Source of the DNA: Dactylis glomerata | Taxonomy: Eukaryota; Streptophyta; Magnoliopsida; Poales; Poaceae | Reading direction: 5' to 3' | DNA length: 64,000 nucleotides | NCBI GenBank assembly: GCA_007115705.1 | Contig: QXEO01001034.1 | Location: 1,550,001-1,614,000, forward strand | Shown here: one piece after another, positions 45,925 to 57,679 of the stretch | Position numbering within the stretch: position 1 is the first letter of the stretch | Layout of the letters: every line of letters starts with the position of its first letter | Notes under the pieces: model-generated | What the model saw: only the letters and a program-made list of their open reading frames with translations | What the model was told of the DNA's origin: nothing | Databases searched by the model: none | Program-made: the position numbers and the translations under genes

Positions 45925-48420
45925 TCATGTGGGCGCCATATAAGAGCTTGAGGCAAAGGCGTCATATAAGAACTTGGAGCAATAGAGAGCATCAAAAAGC
46001 ATGTATGAAACACATTTAAATCTAAACCACTTTCTATGAAAAATAGTCTTGTAAAGAGACAAGTCATGAAAGCGCAAAGCAAAAAGCATAGGAAGGCAAA
46101 ACAAGTACAACTTCAAGAATTGCAATATAAAGAGGGGAAACTCAATATTGTTGAGATCCATCAAACCATGTTTCCCTCTCTCATAGTAACTTTTAGTAGC
46201 ATCATGAATAGAACTAACAATATAACTATCACATAAAGCATCCCTATCATGAGCCACATGCATAAAAGGATTAATACTCCCTACATGAACAATAGTAGTA
46301 GGAGCAGATTCAACAGAATAATTATTCTCATCACCATAATCATCAAAAACAGGAGGCATATTGTAATCATAACTAATTTTCTCCTCAAAAGTAGGTGAAC
46401 TGAAAATATTATAAACATCATCACAAGCTAGAGAACTACTATGTCGCAAAGCATACTCATCAAACATATCATCATAAGAAGGAACATGGATAGCACTAAT
46501 GGTACAACAATTATTAACCTTAGAATTGGTACCAAAAAGATTTTCAATATCAAAAGTAGAGTGCTTTTCCCAATCATGATCACTAACATAGGTAATAGGC
46601 ATAGGAATATCATCCCAATCAGAATTATCATAATCTATAGCAGGATCATAAAGCTTAAGGGAAGATACCGTGTCCTCTCGCCTTTTACTCCTCTTCTTCT
46701 TCTTCTTCTTCTTCTTACTCTCTCCTTTAGGAGGGAGAGACTTGAAGGGCATCTTCTCCACATATTCTTTAGGAGGGAAAGGCATCTTCTCCACATAATC
46801 TGGCTTGCTGACAGAAACAATAGAAGAAACTTTGGAGGATTCCTCCTCTCTATTAATAAGATCGAAACATCTATTAGCCCTATCATAGCTTGGCAAATCA
46901 TCATGTTTAATAAGATCTTGCAAGTAAGTATTTGCTAGGCAATCTTTAGCACAATAGAGATGACAACCACAAAGGGTGCTATTAATATCAACATCATTCA
47001 TGTCAACCAAAGAAAGCTTTCTAGATATCTCTTCACAATTCAAAAACAAAGTAAGCTCATCATGTTGATTGAGAGTAATCTTATCATCACAATACAAATC
47101 TGCGGTACTCGTTCGATTAATTGGGCATTGAAAATTAAAGTGACCTTTTTCACCGCAAAATTCACAAAGAAAAGGATAAAGCTCACAAACCCATTCACCA
47201 AGCACATCTAGATCCTTGAGCCACATGCTGGTTTCTTCATTTGCGTGGGTGATGCAATAATCTTCCTTGTTGTAACTCTGTTCACAAGGTCTATGTATTC
47301 CGCAAAAATTAACATGCTTATAAGAAATAGTACTTTTAGAAGTTTGAGCATGTTTATTGCAATCATCAATAACAATATCACTTTCTATGCAAGTGTCCTT
47401 AAAAGGTTCATGATACACGTCCCCATTTCCTTTAGGAACATTCATATGGGAAGCAAAGGCTTTAAAGCAATCAACCATAATTTGAGGATCAAGACCATAT
47501 TTAGCACTAAGCTCTTGAAAATCAGCAGTTTTAGCGAAAGACTTAATGCAATCAAACTCGTAATTCATACCTGATCCTTTACCTTTGTCGTTTTCCCATC
47601 CTTCAGCATTCTCTTGAATACGGTCAAGAAGTTTCCACTTATCATCTTCCTTCATATGAGTGAATGATCCAAAGCAAGAAGCATCCAAATAATCCTTATC
47701 AGGAAGAGTAAGCCGTGCATAAAAATTATCAATAACAATATTACGGGGAAGATCATGAATAGGACATTTATGCATTAGTAACTTCAATCTTCCCCAAGCT
47801 TGGGCAATGCTTTCTCCCTCATGCGGATGAAAATTATAAATGTAATTTATATCTTTATAAACCTGACTAGAAGGATAGAATTTAGAATAAAAGAGATGCA
47901 CAATTTCCTCCCAGTCAATAGATGGACCATCTTCAAGCAGCCGATACCATTCCTCAGCTCTGCCTTTCAGAGACAAAGAGAATAACTTCTTCTTAACTTG
48001 GTTCATTGAAATACCTGCACACTGGAACAACTCGCATAATTCATGTATAAAAAGCAAATGATCACCAGGATGGACAGTTCCATCACCTAAATAGCAGTTA
48101 TCCCTAACACGTTCAACAATCTTCGTAGGTATTTTAAAAGGATAAGGAGCACCAGCATCATTAGAAACATCACATATGGGAGATAAAATATCATCAGAGC
48201 AACCTTTCTGCACTAAAGCTAGGGGACTAAAGATATCATACTCAACAAAACCAGCTTCCCCAAGCTTAGACTTTTCTATAGCATTAGCATTAACAGTATT
48301 CAAAGCATTCGTACTAATAACATTGCTATGCGAAATAGGCTCCAAAGGTTTTTCAATTTTCTCTTCAAACACTTCATATCTAAACTCAGGAAAAATACTA
48401 AAGAACTCATTGTTTTCCAT
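45925..48420 (-). CDS. Element C gag, intact 831-residue protein
   Basis: Starts MENNEFFSIFPEFRYEVFEE, 114 bases after the primer site. Acidic N-terminus (1-85); gag core (about 90-300) with LGDGTVHPGDHLLFIHELCE, SLKGRAEEWYRLLEDGPS, LFYSKFYPSSQ and GESIAQAWGRLKLLMHKCP; a CCHC zinc knuckle CEFCGEKGHFNFQC near residue 440; a Lys-rich patch near 600; an Asp/Tyr-rich segment; and a hydrophobic C-terminal stretch. Gag would assemble particles and bind RNA by the knuckle and basic patch. No protease motif is present, unlike elements A, D and G. An open frame in a young element suggests recent selection or recent origin. The hydrophobic tail has no recognised family. Confidence 0.85.
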   Translation of the reverse strand: MENNEFFSIFPEFRYEVFEEKIEKPLEPISHSNVISTNALNTVNANAIEKSKLGEAGFVEYDIFSPLALVQKGCSDDILSPICDVSNDAGAPYPFKIPTKIVERVRDNCYLGDGTVHPGDHLLFIHELCELFQCAGISMNQVKKKLFSLSLKGRAEEWYRLLEDGPSIDWEEIVHLFYSKFYPSSQVYKDINYIYNFHPHEGESIAQAWGRLKLLMHKCPIHDLPRNIVIDNFYARLTLPDKDYLDASCFGSFTHMKEDDKWKLLDRIQENAEGWENDKGKGSGMNYEFDCIKSFAKTADFQELSAKYGLDPQIMVDCFKAFASHMNVPKGNGDVYHEPFKDTCIESDIVIDDCNKHAQTSKSTISYKHVNFCGIHRPCEQSYNKEDYCITHANEETSMWLKDLDVLGEWVCELYPFLCEFCGEKGHFNFQCPINRTSTADLYCDDKITLNQHDELTLFLNCEEISRKLSLVDMNDVDINSTLCGCHLYCAKDCLANTYLQDLIKHDDLPSYDRANRCFDLINREEESSKVSSIVSVSKPDYVEKMPFPPKEYVEKMPFKSLPPKGESKKKKKKKKRSKRREDTVSSLKLYDPAIDYDNSDWDDIPMPITYVSDHDWEKHSTFDIENLFGTNSKVNNCCTISAIHVPSYDDMFDEYALRHSSSLACDDVYNIFSSPTFEEKISYDYNMPPVFDDYGDENNYSVESAPTTIVHVGSINPFMHVAHDRDALCDSYIVSSIHDATKSYYERGKHGLMDLNNIEFPLFILQFLKLYLFCLPMLFALRFHDLSLYKTIFHRKWFRFKCVSYMLFDALYCSKFLYDAFASSSYMAPT

Positions 48421-48533
48421 TAAGCCTAACTAGTGAAAATAAAAACAAGAAACAAAAAGATGTAATTGCAGAATCTAAAGGAAATAACTTCGAGCACTCA
48501 CACATGAGGATGCGAGTACCTTTTACCTTACCT

Positions 48534-48550
48534 CCCCGGCAACGGCGCCA
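48534..48550 (-). other. Element C primer binding site, tRNA-Asp type
   Basis: ccccggcaacggcgcca on the plus strand, that is, the tRNA-Asp primer site on the minus strand, ten bases inside the 5' LTR. Confidence 0.9.
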
Positions 48551-48560
48551 GAAAAGAGCT

Positions 48561-50097
48561 TGATGTCTACGCACTTCTATTCTTGTAGACACTTGTTGGG
48601 CCTCCAAGTGCAGAGGTTTGTAGAACAGCAGCAAGTTTCCCTTAAGTGGATCACCCAAGGTTTATCGAACTCAGGGAGGTTAGAGGTCAAAGCTATCCCT
48701 CTCAAGCAACCCTGCAATTACGATACAGAAAGTCTCTTGTGTCCCCAACACACCCAATACACTTGTCAGATGTATAGGTGCACTAGTTCGGCGAAGAGAT
48801 AGTGAAATACAAGTGGTATGGATGATTATAAGTAGCAAACGTGATGTGAAATAAATATCGCTGCGAGCAAACAAGTAACAAAACAGCAAGTAAACGATGT
48901 GCAAAGCTTGGAAACAAGGCCTAGGGATCATACTTTCACTAGTGGACACACTCCCAACAATATAACATGACTGAACAAGTAACTTCGCTTTGCTAAGGCA
49001 CTCTGAATTACTCTCCTATTGAATAACACTAATCATTGCGTAGTGGCTACAGAAGCACCCCTTAAAGTTCATCAAGTACTTGACAAACACCACTCATAGC
49101 GATACCCAAATCAGATCACAACTCAAGATAGAAATCATTGCAACTTAAACCAAGTACTAACACGGTGCACACACTATCACCATTACACCATGAAAGGAGG
49201 AATAGATCACTCAAACTATCATAGCAATAATTATTCTCATAATCCACAAGAGATCACAATCGTAGCCTAAACCAAGTACCACCAAGATGCACGCACTGTC
49301 ACCGTTACACCAAGGCAGGAGGAATAGATTACTTTAATAACATCACTAGAGTACACAAAATATCTGAATAATAACATGTACTTGTTCAACATGATACAAA
49401 GCTCACGATCACATAAAGATCACATCATGGGAGAGAGAGTTGAACCACATAGCTACCGGTAGAGCCCTCAGCCCCGGGGATGAACTACTCCCTCCTCATC
49501 ATAGGAGACAACAAGGTTGATGGAGATGGCGGTGAGGTCGATGGAGACGGCGGAGACGGCGATGGAGACGATGGAGATGGCTCCGGGGGCACTTCCCCGT
49601 CCCGGCAGGGTGCCGGAACAGAGACTTCTGTCCCCCGAAATTCGTCGTTGGCGGCGGCGGAGCTACGGAACTCTTTCTGGAAATCTGATCGGGGCCTTAG
49701 GTTTTTCTCGTCAGGGGGTATATGTATGCGAAAGGGGGCTGTCAGAGGTGGAGCCACGCGGCCTCACAAGGGGGTGGCGCGGCCAGGGGCCAGGCCGCGC
49801 CGCCCCTGTGTGTGGGGGCCACGTGGCCCCCCTCCGTCAGGTCTTCGGATGTTTGGGAGCTCCCCGGTGAAATATGACTTCAGGAACTTGTTTCGTCCAA
49901 TTCCGAGAATATTTCCTGTGTATCACTTCTGAAACACAAAAACAGCATAAAACAGGAAACTGACACTGTGGCACTTCGTTAATAGGTTAGTTCCAGAAAA
50001 TGCATAAAAGTGCCACTAAGTGTAACGAAACAATAGGCAAATGGTGTAAAACAAAGCATGGAGCATCAAAAATTATAGATACGTTTGAGACGTATCA
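48561..50097 (-). repeat. Element C 5' LTR
   Basis: 1537 bp, near-identical to 41451-42988. Confidence 0.93.
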
Positions 50098-50162
50098 TTG
50101 TCCTCTGTAATAGCGAGTACTTGGTACCGATTATCGAACTTATTATCGAAGCTTGAGAAGAT

Positions 50163-50669
50163 TCAATTTCCATCCTCATGAAGCTCTAACCCTGTCTTCC
50201 AGGTGTTCGTTGATTTATCTGAAGTATCGTCATGGTTGATCATCAGATCTTCGAGTTGTACTTCTAAGTCGAAGTTTCCCATGGTTTCGTCGCCTTCTGC
50301 GAATTTTCTTTTTTCTGTTTCTATTTCCATGAAGCTGACCAGCGAATTTACTTCGCTGGAAGAGCCCTCTGATGATTCTAACATTGTTTCTGCCTTGGAC
50401 TTGCTTGCCGATGGACCCGGTTTCGCCGGATCTGAAAGGCGAATCGAACCTAGTGATCCGACGCGAAATTTTAGACTTCCGATCGTCAAATCCATATCTT
50501 GGTCCATGCTCTTGAATACTTGCATGAAACTTGACTTGTGAGGTTGAAAATTGACGGTTCCAAAGGGTATCTGGATTTCGTCGACTTCTGGATTCCTGTT
50601 GGGTAAAAGCGAAAAAGCCGTCGAATTCATGATTCCGACACCCAGAGTCCCCACGGCCTTACATCGCAA
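50163..50669 (-). pseudogene. Element D gag, N-terminal part
   Basis: 168 residues with PEVDEIQIPFGTVNFQPHKS, MDLTIGSLKFRVGSLGSIRL and SASKSKAETMLESSEGS, a typical N-terminal segment of this gag type. It stops at 50163. The same frame continues to the C insertion and, across it, into 41450. A frameshift near 41385 must be crossed to reach the gag core. The beginning before 50669 and the 5' LTR are missing. Confidence 0.65.
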
Positions 50670-50696
50670 GATTTGCTGGCATTATCATATTTTATT

Positions 50697-50923
50697 TTAC
50701 TTACATTTAAACATTGTGCTTGACAACCACTCATTGGAGTTGGGGACAGAAGACAAGGAAGTTATTTTGCAGGTTGCTTGAAGAAGAACAACGAGAGCTT
50801 TCTCGACTATTCCCCGGGAGTTCGATATTAAACCCCGAGTTCCCCCATGGGGAAAATTTACTCTTGCTACAACACTCTGCACTTGGAGTCCCGACGAGTT
50901 GGCACCTTTACTTAGTGTCATCA
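50697..50923 (+). repeat. Element I 5' LTR, segment 3
   Basis: Contains the LTR-end phrases typical of this group (gttggggacagaagacaagg, ttgcaggttgctt, cactctgcacttggagtccc) and ends tcatca. Confidence 0.6.
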
Positions 50924-50934
50924 GTACTATTTTC

Positions 50935-50952
50935 TGGTGTCATTGCTGGGGA
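50935..50952 (+). other. Element I primer binding site, degraded
   Basis: tggtgtcattgctgggga differs at four positions from the tRNA-Asp primer sequence, as expected of an old copy. Confidence 0.65.
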
Positions 50953-51726
50953 ACAAAGAAAAGCATTCACAACTGTTATATTCCTCGAGTGAAGGCCATT
51001 CATCGACGCGAGATCTTCACGCACCGTGCAATCACCTAAGCTTGGGGAGGTAACACCACTGTGAGTCTTCCCGCTCTTTTAGACTTGCAAAGCAATTCTC
51101 TTTTTCTTGTTTTTGTCTTTTAGTTCTTTTTCTTTTCACATATACGCATAAAATCGAGCTTAGTAGCGCCACATACATCAGCCTCCTTTTTTTAACAGGC
51201 ATACGTCTCGTTGATTCCACGGTCTAGGATTCAATGCACCCTCACATCCCCTTCCACATTCACCATTCTAGCTACGCTGCTGCTGAGGGAGAAGGGGCCA
51301 TCGCTGCAGCAAGGAAGAGGGACACAGTGTAGGATTGTAGGTATGTTACACCACTACAGAGGAGGGGAACCACGATACCGTGGAGGAGAAGGTGGTGAAA
51401 ATCCGGGGCCGACTAGGATGGCCTCCGCGACACCGTGGAGGAGGGCTAGCGCCGCCGCAGCCGTTCCGGTGATCTCCAAATTGGATCCCTCAAGAACCAC
51501 TTGCCCAATTTTGCTTTGAAGCTGACTGTCGAGGCGATAATCCTCCTCGGGTAATCTTTGTATTTTTTGATTTTTGCAATTATGAGCGATGCATATGTGT
51601 GACTGATGTGTACTCATTCAATTTTACTGTTAGCAACAATTAGTTTAGCATAACTTGAGTGATGAGTTGTGCAATGGCTACACCGTCGGCGGCCGGGGGC
51701 GAGGCAGAATATATAGACAGGGAAGG
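50953..51726. other. Element I internal start, then unassigned DNA
   Basis: Up to about 51190 the sequence resembles the first internal bases of this group (aagcttggggaggtaac at 51038, then T-rich). From there to 51726 it is GC-rich with repeats such as ataccgtggagga and acaccgtggagga. No gene is supported. Confidence 0.4.
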
Positions 51727-53160
51727 TGATGTCTACGCACGCGTCTGTTCTTGTAGACAGTGTTGGGCCTCCAAGTGCAGAGGTTTGTAGAACAACAGCA
51801 AGGTTCCCTTAAGTGGATCACCTAGGGTTTATCAAACTCACAGAGGAAGAGGTCAAAGATATCCCTCTCAAGCAACCCTGCAATTACGATACAAGAAGTC
51901 TCTTGTGTCCCCAACACACCCAATACACTTGTCAGATGTATATGTGCACTAGTTCGGCGAAGAGATAGTGAAATACAAGTAATATGGATGATTATAAGTA
52001 GTAAATGCAATCTGAAATAAATATCGTTGTGAGCAAACATGTAACAGAACTGAATGTAAATGGTGTTTCAATGCTTAGAACCAATGCCTAGGGATCATAC
52101 TTTCACTAGTGAACACTCTCAACAAAGATAACATAATTGAACACATAAATAACTATCTTCACTATGCTACTCTAAACTATTCTCCAATGGATAACGAACA
52201 CTAATCATGTGTAGGGCTACAAATCACTCCTCAAAGTTCGCATTTCCCCAAACTAGATTGCCCCACACTATCACCTTGAGCGCACTAGATGGTTCCAACA
52301 AACACCAACAATTCATAGAGATACTAGCCAAAGAGACACACATAATGCGCACACTGTCATCCTTCACATCATGGTACAAGGTGTCTCCGTAGATTACAAT
52401 AATAAAGCACTGGAGTAGCATAATATATGAAGAATAGCATCTACCAATTCAACTAGATACAAAGCTCATGATCACATATAGATCACATCATGGGAGAGAG
52501 AGATGAACCACATAGCTACCAGTAGAGCCCTCAGCCCCGGGGAAGAACTACTCCCTGCTCACCATGGGAGACAGCAACGTCGATGGAGATGGCGGTGAAG
52601 TCAATGGAGACGGCGGTGGAGGCGATGGAGTTGATGGAGATGGCTCCAGGGACACTTCCCCGTCCCGGCAAGGTGCCGGAACAGAGACTTCTGTCCGCCG
52701 AAATCGGTCTTCGACAGCGGCAGCGCTGCGGAACTTTTCTGGGAAAAACGCTGAACGATTTAGGGTTTCGGCTTCGGAGGGCTTTATATAGGAGGAGAGG
52801 CGGCGTCAGAGGGCAGCCATGGCCCACACACCATAGGGTGGTGCGCCCTAGGGGTCACACGCGCCACCAGGTGGTGTGGTGGCCCCTGGCCCCCCTCTGG
52901 CTCTCCTTTGGACTTCGTCTCGCGTCCAGGAAAAATAGGAGGTTTGGACTTCGTTTCGTCCAATTCCGAGAATATTTCCTGTGTAGCTTTTCTGAAACAC
53001 AAAAATAGCAGAAAACAGGGAACTGGCACTGTGGCATCTCGTCAATAGGTTAGTTCCGGAAAATGCATAAAAACACCACGAAGCGTAACAAAACACAAAG
53101 CAAATGGTGCATAAACAAGCATGGAGCATCAAAAATTATAGATGCGTTCAAGATGTATCA
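51727..53160 (-). repeat. Element F 3' LTR
   Basis: 1434 bp, homologous along its length to the C LTRs with many substitutions and gaps, so considerably older. Confidence 0.85.
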
Positions 53161-54585
53161 AGCATCCCCAAGCTTAACTCCTGCTCGTCCTCAAGTAGGT
53201 AAGTGATAACAAAACAATAATTTTTGAGGTGACATGCACCAACACAATCTTGATCAAATGATGTAAAGCATTGAGTGCTGAGATCAAAGTACTCTAAACA
53301 TGGGCATAAAAGACATAATCTTGACAATAAAACTTAGCAACCATGTTATAACATGAAAAGTAACACAAACAAAAGATCATGAGTAATAATGCATTGAAAG
53401 TCAAGTGTGTGTTTCAAGCATATAGAAAAACATAGCAAAGTGGTTTTCAGCTTGTCCTTCATGGAGTAGCAAAACATAAATGCATAGGACACCTTCAAGT
53501 TTAAGAGGGTGACTAGATACAAATAATTTAAGAACAAGCATAACCATAATCATGAATCAATCAATAATAAATTTTGGGACTATGCACATTATACTCAGAT
53601 TGACAACTATGCTCTCTTAGAAGGTGCATAAAGGTAGAAGGTGAAGACTCAACATAAAAGTAAAACAAAGGCCCTTCGCAGAGGGAAGCAGTGATTGCAA
53701 GTTTTATAAACCTCCGAAAATTGTGATACTTACTAGCTTTGAGCTCTCATTGCCCCCATCATAGGCATCTTGAGTGGTTAAGGTTAATGTGAGTACAATT
53801 ATGAAGCATATGCTTAACAAATTATAAGTTGCAAATCTCATGTCCCATGAAGTACGAATACCCAAACCTCATGCTACTCGACTTAGGTCCCAAGCAAGTT
53901 CTTGTCATTGTAAGCATACATGTATCATCGAGAATGCCAACGGGGTACCTCTTGCCCGATGACATGGAACAAGCCCACATCAAAATGACAAGACAAACAG
54001 ACAATGAACACCTCGGCATCTCTTTTATTTACCATGGGTATTGCTTTTTATTTTGAGATGCGTCGTTGAATGTCCACTATGGGCATGTTGTAAATTTCCA
54101 CATGAATGATGCATGGCTTAGATTAGCGCGTAGGCATTTCTCTAACATATATACAAACTCCATGAGCTCACAAGTTCCCAACTTATTTCACATCGCAGGT
54201 ATCCATAAACAAAAGATCATGATATCAACTAAATAAGAGTAAGTGCAACGTTGAAAGCATGCCCCGTGACAGCATGGCTAAGCTAACTTCCAACTTACAA
54301 CTTGCAAGCATAACATCAACATAAGAGAGCCACAATGGTCAAATTTATTAAAAGCAAGAAAGTAAAAGTGTGCCGTCAGGTTCGCGAGAGCTTTACTGAC
54401 TAATTTTCACATAACACAAAAAGTTTAATTTGAAGGATAGATAAAAGCAAGATGAATGTACTTGGAATAGCAAATTGCTAATAGGTAGATATGGTGGACA
54501 CATTGGAAAACTTTGGTTTTTGGGAGTTGGATGCACGAATAAAGCTCATACTTAGTACAGATGAAGGCTAGCAAAAGACTGGGAG
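51727..54585 (-). mobile_element. Element F, relative of B and C, cut by G
   Basis: 3' LTR 51727-53160 (1434 bp, minus strand, ends GTAGACATCA at its left), then the PPT (catccccaagctt, 53161 onward) and 1.4 kb of the non-coding 3' region collinear with C 42989-44405. The LTR is clearly diverged from C's, and its terminal hairpin is decayed. The match stops at gactgggag where G begins. The rest should lie beyond the right end of G. Left flank gaagg (51722-51726) is a possible TSD copy. Confidence 0.85.
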
Positions 54586-55195
54586 TGATACGTCCATTTT
54601 GCATCACTATTTTGTATCATAATTTACTGTTATTCATTGATATATTTCATATTTAGAGATGATACTTATGTTGTTTCCTCTGTTTTTACATGTTTGATGA
54701 TCATTGGAGGATTTTCTGCCGGAGTCAGGATTCTGCTAGAAAAAGGACCGTCAAGACACCATATTTCTGAAGATCAACAATTCTAGAGAAATACCTAGAA
54801 ATTCATATAATATCAGAAGATGAAAGTAGCCAGAAGGAGGAGGCGAGAGGATCCACAGGGTGGGCTCACCACCAGGGGTGCGGGCCCACCCCTGTCCGCG
54901 CCGACCTATGGTGAGGCCACCCTGGCCCACTACTGCCATCGCCCCTCGCGTATATTGTTGTCCCCAAAAACCTAAGTCAAAGGGGGGGGGCTCAGAGATA
55001 GACACCGCTGCCTCTGCGGGGTGGAAAACACCGAGAGGGAAAAGCTCTCCGGCAGGCAAATATCTTCTAGGGAAATTCCTTTTCAGAGAGGGGAGATCGT
55101 CGCCATCATCATCATCGTCGCGCTGGACATCATCGACATCATCATCACCATCATGCTCATCACCAGCACCTTCATCTTCACCATCACCACGCCAT

Positions 55196-56798
55196 TGATA
55201 CGTCTCAAACGTATCTATAATTTTTTCTTAGTGTTTTGTTACACTTCATGGCATTTTTATGCATTTTCCGGAACTAACCTATTAACAAGATGCCACAGTG
55301 CCAGTTCCCTATTTTCTGCTGTTTTTGAGTTTCAGAAAAGTTACACAGGAAATATTCTCAGAATTGGATGAAACAAAAGCCAAACCTCCTAATATTTACC
55401 GAAGCCTCCAGAAGACCGAAGAGGAGACGGAGGGGGGCCATGGGCCGGCCACACCATGGGGCGGCGCAGCCAGCCCCTGTCCCGTGCCCCCTATGGGTGT
55501 GGCCGCCCTGGTCCACTCCTGACGCCGCCCCTTCGCCTATAAAGACCCCTAATGGGAAAAACCTAAATACCCAATCAATTTTCCAGAAACACATCACGAT
55601 CCGCCGCTGTCATCGACCCGAGATCGGGAGGGTCCAGAAGCTCTTCCCGGCACCCTACCGGAGAGGGGAATCGCCACCGGAGGTCTTCTTCATCGCCATG
55701 CTTGCCTGTGGTGCGATGAGTGAGTAGTCTACCTTGGACTATGGGTCCATAGCAGTTGCTAGATGGTTGTCTTCTCCACCATGTGCTTCATGTTTAGATC
55801 TCGTGAGCTGCCTTACATGATCGAGATTATCTTTATGTAATTCTACATGTTGTGTTTGTTGGGATCCGATGAATATTGGTGTTATATTAAGTTGATGTGC
55901 TGAATATTATCTTATGTTATCTCTAGTTTGTTTATGATCCTGCATGCTCTCCATTGTTAATAGCTATCTTGGCCAAGTAGATACTAGTGACTCCAAGAGG
56001 GGGTATTTATGCTCGATAGTTGGGTTCATGCCTCTATTTAATCTGGGGGAGTGATAGAAACCTCTAAGGTTGTAGATGTGCTGTTTCCACTGGGGAGAAA
56101 AGAACAATCTTGTGTCCAAGGACATTTGCTTTGTTTACATTACACACTTTGCTTAATGCAGTTATCTGTTGTTCGCAACTTAATACTCACGGGGTCCTCG
56201 GATGATTCCCCGCAAGTGGATTATTTGTCATAGATGCAGTTGGATGGCGGTCTATGTATTTTGTTGTAATGACCAGAGTAAATCTCATAGTGATCCTCGT
56301 GACATATGCATGTTATCTTTATTCTATCAATTGCCCAACTATAATTTGTTTACCCAGCATGTCGTTATTTATCTTATGGAGAGACACCACTATTGAACTG
56401 TGGACCCCGGTCCAATTTCCTTTACATTGCTATTACTGTTTACTTTTACTCGCATTATTTACTTTCTTGCATATTACTATTACTTTCCACTCGATACGCT
56501 CAATCCTTTGTTTACAGCAAACCGGTGAGATTGACAACCTCATCGTAAGTTGGGAGCAAAGTTCTTGGTTGTGTTGTGTGTAGGTTCCATGTTGCTGCTG
56601 GTGCAAAGCAAAGCCCTGGACGAGGCGCCTTATAAATTGTCCGGAGCTATCACAAAGCTAGTAGGCATCACATTCTAAAGTTTGGCTTTTTCCTACTGGT
56701 TTGATAAACCTCGATTTCTTACTGAGGTAAAACTTGCTACTGTGCTCATCATACCTTCCTCTTGGGGTTCCCAACTAGGTGGTTATCTGCCCGCATCA
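55196..56798 (+). mobile_element. Solo LTR H, TGATACGTCTC family
   Basis: 1603 bp, TGATACGTCTCAAACGTATC to TGCCCGCATCA, flanked by GCCAT (55191-55195 and 56799-56803). About 30 bp after the start it lacks a stretch present at 30670-30705. No internal region. It lies inside the LTR of G. Confidence 0.92.
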
Positions 56799-57062
56799 GC
56801 CATCCCGCTGTAACATCTTGGGTTGAATCTTGTCAAATTCTTAGGGGAAACTTTCCCGGTGTTGATTACCTTTGTAGTTGGTGCTATTGAGTGGAACCAT
56901 TGAATTAAGGGTTATGTTCAGATTGTTATTTACCATCATTTCACCTCTGTTCAAGATCCATATGATGGCTTGTGTGTAGTTTGTTTAGTTCTTGAGGACA
57001 TGGGAGAAGTCAAGATGTTAGTTGTGAAACTATGCTGAGTAATATTTAATGGTTTGATATTT

Positions 57063-57162
57063 GGGATTTCTATTTTCATACCCTCGGGTCCTTAGTTGTA
57101 CTCAGTTTTCTCCAGCTCGTTAGTTTTTCCTCAGTTTTCCCCAAGCCCTTGTCTGAAACCCT
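57063..57162 (+). repeat. MULE J left terminal inverted repeat
   Basis: Pairs with 61957-62056 with about nine mismatches by eye. It contains CCTTAGTTGTACTCAGTTTT. Weaker similarity continues inward. Confidence 0.9.
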
Positions 57163-57679
57163 CAGAAGGAGCACGGACGGGAGGATTCCCGTTAAGTTGA
57201 CCGTTCCGTGCTGACATGTGGAGCCACGTCATGTGGGGCCGCTTCGCGTGGGGCTGGTAGAAAGGGACCACGTGGGACAGGACGAGACCACGTTTGGTTG
57301 TACGTGAGAGCTCGGTTTTGTCTCTCTTGGCCCAAATTGGCATTGCCTTTTCAGAGCGCCTTTTTCCCCTCTCTCTCTGTAATAGTTCTCTCTCTTTTCA
57401 CCAAATTAGTATCAAATCTAGAGAAACTTCTATTTCTGTCTTTCTTCAATGATTGTTGCCATTTGGCCCTCGTTTTTTGCCCAATATGGTAACAAATCTA
57501 GTAGCAAATCTAGAAGCTAGTATAGGATAAATTCATAGCAGCATAATAAATCTAGAAAACTAAGTATAATACATAAACTGCATACAGCAGCCAAAAGCAG
57601 CCAATAACGATGTTAATGTTCACGACAAACTAAGCTGAAAATAATACAAGACGCAATGTATGCCCAACATGAAGGTTCT
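57163..57679. other. MULE J left subterminal region
   Basis: Non-coding. GC-rich near 57163-57290 with acgtg-type motifs (cacgtcatgtggg, ccacgtggg), then the 3' flank of the DUF295 gene. Confidence 0.5.

Larger units (their letters stand above)
41451..50097 (-). mobile_element. LTR retrotransposon C (B family, gag-only), inserted in D gag
   Basis: TSD TTGTC at 41446-41450 and 50098-50102. LTRs 41451-42988 and 48561-50097 (1538 and 1537 bp) differ at about 12 positions by eye. On the minus strand: 5' LTR, tRNA-Asp primer site, intact 831-residue gag ORF, about 2.9 kb non-coding, polypurine tract, 3' LTR. The element is complete but carries no enzyme genes. The LTR ends and layout match element B. 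Confidence 0.95.
33303..50691 (-). mobile_element. Element D, Tat-like Gypsy with antisense gene, split by C
   Basis: A 336-bp 3' LTR lies at the left, next a PPT-like motif, an antisense multi-exon gene, and gag-protease on the minus strand running up to 50669. Element C sits inside (41451-50097). No LTR is present on the right, so the 5' LTR is lost. TTATT occurs on both sides (33298-33302, 50692-50696), but it is low-complexity and may be chance. No reverse transcriptase or integrase. The gag type and the antisense gene resemble the Tat lineage (Grande/RIRE2-like). Confidence 0.75.
30220..51190 (+). mobile_element. Element I, Athila-like, 5' LTR split by a solo LTR and by D
   Basis: Three segments join into one LTR of about 1.67 kb: 30220-30639, 32276-33302 and 50697-50923. 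They are interrupted by the solo LTR and by element D with C inside. The third segment ends in tcatca, followed 11 bases later by a degraded tRNA-Asp primer site. The left end (tgatgcatgcaaaatacatg) is approximate. Only about 240 bp of internal region is recognisable, and the rest is lost. The join across D is inferred from similarity in type and the correct LTR length. Confidence 0.6.

Noticed and set aside
51211..51617. ORFs on both strands around repeated accgtggagga motifs
   Set aside because: No family resemblance, and open frames arise from the local repeats.
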